Assembly (NCBI GenBank): GCA_008360975.2
Contig: CM039184.1
Location: 53,038,797-53,102,796, forward strand
Length of the DNA: 64,000 bases
Source of the DNA: Lichenostomus cassidix
Lineage: Eukaryota; Chordata; Aves; Passeriformes; Meliphagidae
Direction of reading: 5' to 3'
The position numbers and the translations under genes were made by a program. Positions 50,721 to 59,721 of the stretch are shown here, piece by piece. The notes below the pieces were generated by a model, which made no database searches, was not told where the DNA came from, and saw only the letters and a program-made list of their open reading frames with translations. Positions within the stretch are counted from its first letter, which is position 1. The number at the start of each line of letters is the position of its first letter.

Positions 50721-52589
50721 TTCTTTTAAACAGTAACTCCACAGTTGTTGGGATTTGCATGGGATATCATTCCCTCACTCATTCTGCACTCAGTTTTGGT
50801 TGAAATTAGTGCCTTCTGGAGTCAGTCATGGCTCAGTACTTATCCCTCAACCCTTCAAGCCTGTGCTGCACATGCTCCCACCACTGTGTTCCTGGCTCGT
50901 TTGCTGTCTGCACAGCACACACAGCCAGCTGCGTCCAGTGCAGCCTGGTTCAGTTTGCCTTTTTGCCAGCTCCATGAAGCCCCCAGCTGTGGCTGCTGGC
51001 CTCGTTGGCTTCGTTCATCTTTCACGAGCTTAGCAAGCATGGCATGACACTGCAGAGGGCCCATTCCTTGGGTTGGGGCTCAGTGAGGGACTCCTGCTGT
51101 CCTGGGGAAGCTGATCCTTCACCCCATCCCACACGTTTGAGACCAAAGCAAGAGACCTGCACTGGCTTTACAGTGTTTGTCACGCAGTCCTGCAGCCCTG
51201 GCCAGCCTCTCACCCCTGAGAGCAAGGTGCTCAGTGGGACCATGCAGTGCTATAGACCACTGATGGCCAGCTGCATCCAGGACTCCCAGAGGTACAAAGG
51301 ATAATTGAGAAATTAGAACTTTCGACGCAACTTTTCAATCTACTTTCCTACATACCTATTCCTGTTATTCATACTGTAAAACAAAGCTGGCAAGACTAGA
51401 AAAGAAGCCCTGGCTTTCCAGTCTGTGTATTTTAGCTTTGAGGGGTCAGGACTTGTTATAAAGAACTTGTCACTGCTCTGCTTTTAAGCAAAAGAGATTT
51501 TAAATGTGAAATTAATCTTTCACTTATAGTAGAGATTAACTTCTAATATCAGTTTGCATTTCTGGCTATAAACAAGCTATATATGGGAAATTAAAAGCCC
51601 ATGACTTTGTGAAAACACCAGTGAGGATGATGTTTATGTATTAAAAAAGCAGAACTTTTAAACTTTCAGGATCTTTGTGCTTTACACTGGTGTGTAACTA
51701 ATGTGCCACAGGTTTATCAGTTTTATCAAGTTTGTATTCAAGTCATATATAAGTTCTTGCACAGAGGAAATGTATAGGCTTCTGCTTATATTAACTGAAA
51801 ATTCTAATATACTTTCATAAGGTTTGATCCACTAAGTGAAATTAGTGAGGTTTTTCTTTTGACTTGCTGGGGTTTGGATCAGGCATGTACAGCACTTTCA
51901 TATGAAGCTAGCACTTCACCAAAAGAGATAAATGTAACTGCTTTTATTTTTCTGAGTCTACCCTATCTTCAGTTTACTCTGAAAAATACAAAGACAGGAA
52001 TCATTTCCATGTAAGGAACGCAAAATCTTCACTATGTTTTTCTCTTCTCTGCCTTTTTATTAAGCTACTCTTACCATTTTAAATATTGTTAGTTGAGAGA
52101 CAGATTTATCACTCTCATCACTCACTGGGTCTCATTTATAGGCTGTGACATAACAGACCGACTCTGAGAAATATTGCAGAGACGTGAGTAGAAGCAATCT
52201 TGCAAGGGGTTAATGCTGTAATCTTTTTCTAGCCTGTTTATAATCCCAACAGTAGTGCAGTAACAGAATAGGGTGGATCTAAAAAGTACCGGAGGGAATA
52301 TTTCTGTGTGTGTGTGTGTGTGTGTGTGTGCATATGTGTGTTTGTGCACACATGCTTTGCTTTCCTGAACTGCCCTGTGTGCCCCTGGAATAAATCTTGT
52401 TCAGCCAGAACAGGACTCTGTGTGCTGGGTGCTCCTGTCGGAGAGTCAGAACAGCTTCCTTGCACAGCTGCCTCTCTTGTATTCCTTCCGAAGATTTCAC
52501 TCAGAAACATATTTGTTTACTGAAAGCATGGACAGATAGTTACAAACCCACCTTCTCCTTCATCAGAGCTAACCTGTGGATACTGAAGA
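50721..52589. other. CCKAR upstream region, including GC-richer unexplained segment
   Basis: It holds a GC-richer, unidentified stretch (about 50760-51300) followed by AT-rich sequence and a TG repeat (52305-52353). The CCKAR promoter and 5' UTR must lie in or left of this region, but no clear TATA box or start site could be chosen. Confidence 0.6.
52305..52353. repeat. (TG)n microsatellite upstream of the CCKAR start codon
   Basis: Thirteen perfect TG units (52305-52330) followed by a diverged TG/CA-rich part. It lies about 240-285 bp before the CCKAR ATG, within the presumed promoter or 5' UTR. Confidence 0.95.
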
Positions 52590-52713
52590 ATGGAACTAGT
52601 TGATGCTAGTAGCTTCCTTGGGAACGGTACCAACATTACTGATTTCCTCTGCGATATCATCTTGGAAAATGACACTTTTTTCTGTGTGGATGATGCACCT
52701 TATCCTTCTAAAG
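52590..52713 (+). CDS. CCKAR: CCKAR coding exon 1 (extracellular N-terminus)
   Basis: The exon encodes residues 1-41 plus one base: MELVDASSFLGNGTNITDFL, then CDIILENDTFFCVDDAPYPSK. An in-frame TGA at 52584-52586 fixes the start; A at -3 and G at +4 favour it. The donor is GTATGT. There is no signal peptide, as in mammalian CCKAR. Confidence 0.95.
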
Positions 52714-55700
52714 GTATGTATGGAAAATTGATTTTTGGAGACAGTTTTAGTTCTAGCTGGATGTAAAGATACTATAGAAAGAAACAGCTATGCAGGGAGT
52801 TTTCTCTGAGGGAGAACAGAATCAACTGCTTGCTTTTAAGTTAGTATGAGAAACAGGCAGCCAAAAATTTAGTATGTGCTGTTTTTTCAAGTTAAAAATT
52901 CAGCTAGGACAAAATTTGGATATAATGGAAAGCTGAAACAATTGCACTTATGGGCACAAAATGTAGACATCTCTGCTAAGGACTTGGAGAAACATGGTTT
53001 TTACTCAGTTCAATAACAATAGAGTGGTCAGATTTGATACCATGTATGAAAGTGATTTAATATGAAATTATAGCATTCTGAGCCTGAAAAAAAGCATGTA
53101 TTAAAATATGTATTAAAAAATGTATTAAAATATTTTCTGATTGCTTAATCTTTTTTTACTTTTGCATAAAAGGGGAACTCCCATGGTGAGTAAGTGGTGC
53201 ACAGTGAGTAGCATGAGAAGCACATGCTTTAAGAAGTTGCATTTGACTCTCTAAATGTACATTGCATTGCATATGTTGTAGTTCAATGCTATGCAATTCA
53301 GGTAGATCAGAATATGTTTAAGAGTTTCAGTGCTTTCACTGATTTTACATTGGTGTAAAGACATAAATCTTCATAAAATTGAATACAGAAAGGCTTTTAC
53401 CTTTTTATTTAAGGTTGAAATATATAATATTAATCTGGGTTGAATACTACGTAACTGATCTTTTCTTGTCACAATTTTCAGATTTGCATCAGATAATTCG
53501 GATCCTGCTGTATGGTTTGATATTTCTGCTCAGCATTTTGGGGAACATTCTGGTGATCACGGTGCTGATAAGAAACAAGCGGATGAGAACAGTCACCAAC
53601 ACATTTCTGCTGTCACTAGCAGTCAGCGACCTGATGCTCTGCCTTTTCTGCATGCCTTTCACCCTCATTCCCAACCTGCTAAAAGATTTTATTTTTGGAA
53701 GTGCTGTTTGCAAAACTGCAACTTATTTCATGGGTAAGTCTGAGAAGTTTATACCTATTTTGAAGACTGACTAATGAGACAGATGAGAAGGTATTCAAAG
53801 ACCTATAAAAAGCTGATTGTTTCCATCCACCATCAAAGTTACCAATATTTCAAAGAAACAATTTTGTAGTGCAAATCTTCTTGGTTCTGGTGTCCTTGGT
53901 CTGATCCAGCAAAACACAGAGGCACACACTTAACTTTAATGACATACAGAGGTGTTTTGCTGGATGCAAAGATATTGCATGATCAAATTTTAATGCAGAA
54001 CCCTGCACATGCCCTTGCTTACCTGTCACTGACAAGGTTGTTATCAGCATTCAGATCACCCACCAGAAATGGTGAGCTTGTACACCCTCACTAAGGGCAG
54101 ATTCTGTCCACAGATTTTTGGCAGCAGTGACACATAAGAAAGAAAAAAGAAATAGGCCAAAGTAGGTGTAATTTGCAGAGCTGGAAGTTGAAGCAAGCGC
54201 TGTTTGCAGACAGACCAGATGTGATCAGAGCTCACCAGAAGACCACAAAACACAGATATAGATTTTAGAGGCTGACTTTGAGAAGCATCACTTTTGTATG
54301 CCTTGCCATACTCCTTTTGTTTGTGGAGCCAGGAGCTAGAAGTTTCAAAATGCCTGGGTTCTGAATGTATGTGTAAGTGATTTTTGTCTCACTTTGAATA
54401 CTTCTTCTGCATTTGCTTCTTAACCAAAAAACCTCCAAACAAACAAACAAACAAACAAGCCCACAGAAAAAGCGAAGAAGAAGAAGAGAAAAAGGGAAAG
54501 GAAAAGAAAGAAAGAAAAAGAAAAAGGAAAAGAAAGGAGAAAAAGAAAAAGAGAAAAAAAAAAAAGAACATTATGTAAAATTTTTGCCATTTTGGGAGAC
54601 TCTTGGTTGATTACAGAAACTACAGGTTCCCTTTCAACCCATGCCCTTGAGAACTTTGATGTAATGTGAAAGTACACACCTAAAGTGTGCGAATGGGAAA
54701 TCACCATCTTTTTGTAGATAAAACCAATAAAACTAAAGGCCATGTTTAAACAACTATAACGAATTGCTGCCAAAAATACCAGAAAACATTACTGAAGCAT
54801 TGTCATCTTCCTCTTTTTTTAAAAAAACAGTTTTTACTGAAAGAATTTTTTTATACAAATAAAAAATTTGCACACAGTGTAAATTACTTTGTGAAAAAAA
54901 TCCAGTGAAATGGACCAAACATAAAGCTTCTCATTATGAAGCTCTTTTATTTAAAGAGTCAGAATGCGGATATTTCCCACTAGCAGTTCAGGTAACAGAG
55001 GCTTCATCTGACAGACACTGACAACCATTGCATCCACTATGCTCAATTTTTCATTTTAAGATGAAGAAAGACGGATTTTAAATTACCGATGATTTGTTTA
55101 AAGCCAACTGTGACAATATTGGCATTTTATAGTTTGACCCACATTCACTAAGACTAACAAAATAAAGCTCATTCACTGAAAAATTTGTGGCAAAGTTAAG
55201 AAGAAATATTTATAATTTTTCAGGGATGAACTTGGGCGCCTCAGTGATGGAAACACAGACTGCATTATATTTTATAAAATATGAACAGGAGAAATTAAGG
55301 GTACTCGAAGGACAAAGATTCTACTTCATTATTTCATTTCTCTTTCTTTGTAGCTCCATTAGCATCTAATTAAAAAGTTGTAATAGATTTAATTCTCTTG
55401 AATGAGAAAATCAAATCACGAGCCAAGCAGGACACTAAAAAAAATTAAAACAATAGGAAAGAGACTATGAACGTCTGTGTTAAGAGAGTAATTAACTGAT
55501 CGCAAATGCTTTGTTTGAATTTCAGTGCAATTAGTGGAGTGAATAAACCACAGTAGCAAAGAGAATAATTAGGAGTAAAATTGTCTTCTTTCCCTGTTAC
55601 CAGAATTTTATGGTTTGACAGAGTGTGTATTTTTTCTTGGACTTTTGGAGTAAGAGGAGCTCAGAGCAGGAATATTAGTCTGGAGCAGTCTGGAGACCTA

Positions 55701-58700
55701 GATCCACTGCCCATACTTCTTCACTGACTTAATCAGTACAGTATTTATAAATACTTTTGCTTATAAATAGTTTGCTATATTTTTAAATTTTTGTATGCAT
55801 ACAGAAAGCTAGCAAGACCATTTGACATCACCTTTAAAACAAGAGAATAACATTTTTCTTTATTTTATATATGTAGGTGTCTCTGTAAGTGTCTCTACAT
55901 TCAACCTGGTTGCCATATCTTTGGAGAGGTACAGTGCCATTTGCAAACCACTGCAGTCCAGGGTGTGGCAGACAAAATCTCATGCCTTGAGAGTGATTGC
56001 TGCGACCTGGTGTGTGTCCTTTACCATCATGTCACCATACCCCATCTACAGCAAGCTGGTACCTTTCACCAAGTATAACAACACCACAGCAAATATGTGT
56101 CGGCTCCTTTGGCCAAGTGATGTCATTCAGCAGTCTTGGTAAGACAGAACTGGCTGTTAGCAAATGCATAATTATCTGGTAGGAAAAGGGATTTCATGGT
56201 AGCAATAAGCCTATGGAAAATCAGGTATTAACCTTCAGCAAGTGTTTACACCCTATCATGCTTATTTAAAATGTAAAACAAAAAAAACAACGCATTTTTG
56301 AGCTGCTTATATTTTGACATTTGCGTGACTCTTCCCTTATCATAGGAAGGATTGCCCAACATGGCAATGATTCTCACACCATGGTCTGCTAAGCCCTGAC
56401 ATTCACTGTAAAGAAGGCATCTGCCACTCCTAGTAAGAATACTGCTTCCACTCACTTACGCATAAACTTCGACATTTTCAGAGAAATCCTTGATTAATCT
56501 TTGAGAAACGCAGACACACACAAACCCCTCTGTGTGCTGCCATGCCTGTTAATTTGTTTGAAAGTCCTCAATGGCAGACAAGCAGAATATGAAGTTGCAA
56601 ATGTGTTATTCGAGAACTGAATCCTTTTGGTCCCTTATGGAGCACGGGGGCAGAGAGAAGAGGGGAGAGACATGTTCCAAGTCCTACACACCCAGGCAGA
56701 GTAAACAGAGCATTATCAAACAGCAATAGTACTTAGACACGATGTCCTTGCACGTTGACTAAACACTGACCAGCACCGAGAAAGTGAAAGATTTTTTTCA
56801 TACTGAAGGTCATTTGAACTGGGAAAAAGATTAAAGTCTGCACCACTTTGGTATGGTATATCCACAGAGAGTAACTTTGTGTTAATGCTTTCAGCACTCT
56901 CAGGTATTTGGCAGCATGAGGAGGAAGGGTACAGTACAAAATTCTCTTCTCTGTGGTCTCATTACAGATTACACTTGGGAAAGTGTGTTACTGAGTTTGC
57001 ATCAAAGTCACAGGGATCAGAAGAGACACATGCATGCATTTAAACATCATTATTTCTCCAACTTGTACTCACATCAGAGAATCTGACTAGGAGAGTAGCA
57101 GATGTGAAACCAAGTAAAAGCTGCTTCCTTTACCAAAGAGATTGCCAGCCCTGGGAACCCTCCCCAGGAGCTCTGCATGGCTCCAGAGATGAAAACCCAG
57201 GTTGTGGCTGCCCTGTCTTTGCCCACATGTACCACAGCCTTCAGGAAGTCAGACCTCTCTGAAGTAAAATAATACAATAATGTGTGTTGGAAAAGACCTT
57301 TAAGACCATTGACCACAACCATTAAAATATTTTTAATGTACCAGGGGCCCCTTTAAGAATCAGCAGCTGCTCATTTAGCTTCTGCAAAGTGGTTTTTACA
57401 CTGTCCAAAGCTACAGGGCATCCAGTGCTCCTCTGGTTACAGCAGGGAGTCCCACTCGTGGGCAGAGAGAGCTTCTGCCCCCTTTAACCACTGTGGGAGT
57501 GCCCATCTCTTCTGGGCTGTGTAAGTGGAGTGAAGGATGGTTTGCAGCCACAATGGTCTTATTCCTGTTGTACCTTTCGGGGGAAGGAGGAGAAGCAGGA
57601 ATCTTCAGTTTTCCAGAGGTGTCAAAATGATACTTTGTACTGTCATGAAAACAATTAAAAAAAAATCTTTAAATCCTGTCTTCTCCAATTATCAGTTATA
57701 TAAAAGGAGTTTTTCTGGTTTTGTGCCATTCCCTGTTCTCAGTTTGTCTTTCGATTCCTTAGGTACACTTTCCTGCTACTCACGCTCTTTCTTATTCCTG
57801 GGATTATAATGATGGTTGCGTATGGTCTAATTTCTTTGGAACTCTACAGAGGAATAAAATTTGATGCCAGCCAGAGAAAATCTTCACGAGGTAACAGTGC
57901 ATTTAGGTTTGGGATGGGGTTTTTTAAGTTACAGTTGAAGATATGAGCAGGCATTTTGAGGCTGGTAAAGGGAAAGCTTTCTATTTGCAAAAATGATCAT
58001 TGTGGTCAATTATGTCATGAACTTGCCAGCTGCATTTCTTGATTAAAGTTGTTCTGCTGTTAGCAAATAAACCTCACCTATGGCTTGTTTGCAAAGACTT
58101 GGGGCAGAACGCATTAAATTGCTATTTTGCGTTTTATAGAAATACCAAGGATTTTTTTCTGGCCATGGATGCAGACCATTTCTGTCAATAAATGCCACAA
58201 CTAAAATTGTCAAATAACAGTAGAAGCATATAACCTTGAAAACTATCTTCTGTCCACACTGGATTAAGCAACATTCTTACACCTTTTGCATCAGTTTGTA
58301 TAGAGATGAGATGAGAGAATATTGGGAGACAGTGGATTCAGAGTAGCCAAAAACATGACTGACTCAAAAGCAGGCCAGCGTTTTCTTTGCAGCGGTTGTT
58401 CAGCTATGAATTATGTTGTTTGTTTAGATTTAGACTGCATTTTTCATTTATTATTTTGACTCACTGTTCAGAGATATTTTGCCAACTATTTAAACAGCAC
58501 TTTATATGTACAGAAAGAAGAATGAGTACCTGCAGCGCCAAATACGAGGATGGAGATGGATGTTACCTCAACAAAACCAAAAGAAAAAGGAAAATGCCAT
58601 TGCAACAGCTCTCTGCCATGAGCCACAACAAAATAGAGAGGGTGAGAAGCAACAGCTCTTCTGCCAACTTAATGGCCAAGAAACTTGTCATCCGCATGCT

Positions 58701-59040
58701 GATGGTGATAGTGGTTTTGTTTTTCATTTGCTGGACTCCCATCTTCAGCGTCAACGCCTGGCGCGCCTTCGACACGGCATCTGCAGACCGGCGCCTCTCG
58801 GGGGCTCCCATCTCCTTCATCCACCTGCTGTCCTACACTTCTGCCTGTGTGAACCCCATCATTTACTGCTTTATGAACAAGCGGTTCCGCATGGCCTTCC
58901 TCGCCACCTTCACCTGCTGCGCCAAGCAAAAGCCCCCCGCCACACGGGGAGAGGCTGGCGATGAAGAGGAGGGGAAAACGATGAGGGCTTCCCTCTCCAA
59001 ATGTTCTTACACACACATGTCTGCATCTGCACCCCCCTGA
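52590..59040 (+). CDS. CCKAR: CCKAR, cholecystokinin receptor type A (CCK1 receptor), complete, 5 exons
   Basis: Five exons join in frame to 430 codons plus TGA (human protein 428). The product is a class A G-protein-coupled receptor for sulfated cholecystokinin. It acts at the plasma membrane of gut, pancreas, vagal and brain cells, mainly through Gq and calcium. Seen in the sequence: N-glycosylation sequons N12, N15 and N27; N-terminal Cys21/Cys32 with the spacing of the human disulfide; TM1 about 46-71, TM2 79-107, TM3 115-147, TM4 160-184, TM5 212-240, TM6 312-338, TM7 352-375; Cys118-Cys200 disulfide; E142-R-Y; CWTP 328-331; NPIIY 369-373; Cys390/391 as likely palmitoylation sites. Human ligand residues Met195, Arg197, Asn333 and Arg336 are kept as M199, R201, N336 and R339. 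The start has an in-frame TGA two codons upstream and a good Kozak context. Confidence 0.98.
52714..53481 (+). other. CCKAR: CCKAR intron 1
   Basis: A 768-bp AT-rich intron with no recognised element. Confidence 0.85.
53482..53733 (+). CDS. CCKAR: CCKAR coding exon 2 (TM1-TM2, start of TM3)
   Basis: The acceptor TTTTCAG precedes the exon and the donor GTAAGT follows. It encodes residues 42-126, including RNKRMRTVTNTFLLSLAVSD and FCMPFTLIPNLLKDFIFGSA, nearly identical to mammals. The open frame starting in intron 1 at 53379 is not part of the protein. Confidence 0.97.
53734..55876 (+). other. CCKAR: CCKAR intron 2
   Basis: A 2.1-kb intron holding a (CAAA)n run and a 95-bp homopurine tract (54436-54568). 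Nothing else is recognised. Confidence 0.85.
54436..54568 (+). repeat. (CAAA)n followed by 95-bp homopurine tract
   Basis: (CAAA)n at 54436-54459 is followed by an uninterrupted A/G run at 54474-54568 made of GAA, AAAG and AAAAAG units. Such tracts can form triplex DNA. The Lys/Glu-rich and Phe/Leu-rich frames across it are artefacts. Confidence 0.95.
55877..56138 (+). CDS. CCKAR: CCKAR coding exon 3 (TM3-TM4, second extracellular loop)
   Basis: The acceptor is ATATGTAG and the donor GTAAGA. The exon encodes VSVSVSTFNLVAISLERYSA through NMCRLLWPSDVIQQS and the split Trp213. It holds the ERY motif and Met199/Arg201 of the ligand pocket. Confidence 0.97.
56139..57762 (+). other. CCKAR: CCKAR intron 3
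   Basis: A 1.6-kb intron. A short CR1-like stretch lies at 57281-57330 and the sequence is GC-richer after 57330, without a recognised element. Confidence 0.8.
57281..57330 (-). mobile_element. Short CR1-like 3'-end fragment
   Basis: TGTTGGAAAAGACCTTTAAG followed by ACCATTGACCACAACCATTA resembles the reverse complement of a CR1 3' end. Too short for a firm call. Confidence 0.5.
57763..57890 (+). CDS. CCKAR: CCKAR coding exon 4 (TM5 and start of intracellular loop 3)
   Basis: The acceptor is GATTCCTTAG and the donor GTAACA. The exon encodes YTFLLLTLFLIPGIIMMVAY, then GLISLELYRGIKFDASQRKSSR. Confidence 0.97.
57891..58513 (+). other. CCKAR: CCKAR intron 4
   Basis: A 623-bp intron within the third intracellular loop, with no recognised element. 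Confidence 0.85.
58514..59040 (+). CDS. CCKAR: CCKAR coding exon 5 (loop 3, TM6-TM7, C-tail, stop)
   Basis: The acceptor is TATGTACAG. The exon encodes residues 257-430, starting RRMSTCSAKYEDGDGCYLNK and ending SYTHMSASAPP before TGA at 59038. TM6 carries CWTP, TM7 carries NPIIY, and the tail keeps the acidic GDEEEG patch and the SxSxxSYTHMSAS end typical of CCKAR. Confidence 0.98.
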
Positions 59041-59630
59041 GCTGTGCCAGGGCAGGCAACGAGTGGCGCATCGTCTGGTCTTGGAAAGGGACTGTGGCCT
59101 CAGCTGAATGCGGTTTAGTTCTGAGTTCATGAAACACTTCAGCTGACAGTCAACACAGAGAGAATTTTATGGGATATGGGTGCTATCACTGTCTGAGTGT
59201 TACATCACTTTCCCTTCAAAAGTACAGAGGAGGAAGAGGGCTCTGAAGATAAAGGACTTTATGAAAAGCCTTAGAAGTTGCTCTATTCGTCATAAATTCT
59301 ACTGCAAAAATTGGCGTCCTCTACATCAACAGCTTTGCTCAGTTTTCAGATGTGGTTCTGAGTATCTTTTAAAATTTCCAAGATGCTAATAGATTCTCCT
59401 CAAACATGCATATATGTAACACAGTCTTCGCTTCACTAACTATGCCTCATAAGCAAAAATCTTTCTGTTATATTTGTAGCATATTTTCACATTATTTTAG
59501 CTGAGCTAATCCACATTGAGATAATTTTGGTGTCACTCTCACAGGCATTCTGGGGTGGCGAGAATGGGGTTGTCCATGTGAAACTAATGCTTTTAAGTAA
59601 AACAATTTAAAAAAAAAAAAAAAAAATTAA

Positions 59631-59636
59631 AATAAA
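59631..59636 (+). promoter_or_regulatory. CCKAR: AATAAA poly(A) signal candidate for CCKAR
   Basis: The first AATAAA after the CCKAR stop, about 590 bp downstream and just after an A-rich run. Usage cannot be told from sequence. Confidence 0.55.
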
Positions 59637-59715
59637 TATTGACTTTGTGGGTGGAATGCATTCTTCACTCAAACAGTAGCATAAATTAACATAAATTTAA
59701 TGTATTTTTCACTTA

Positions 59716-59721
59716 AATAAA
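59716..59721 (+). promoter_or_regulatory. CCKAR: Second AATAAA poly(A) signal candidate for CCKAR
   Basis: AATAAA about 680 bp after the stop codon, an alternative 3' end for the receptor mRNA. Confidence 0.5.

Noticed and set aside
53379..53481. Upstream in-frame Met as an alternative CCKAR start
   Set aside because: It lies in intron 1. The exon 2 acceptor at 53481/53482 joins exon 1 in frame and restores the known N-terminus.
54384..54773. Lys/Glu-rich and Phe/Leu-rich proteins on either strand
   Set aside because: They are translations of the homopurine tract in CCKAR intron 2.
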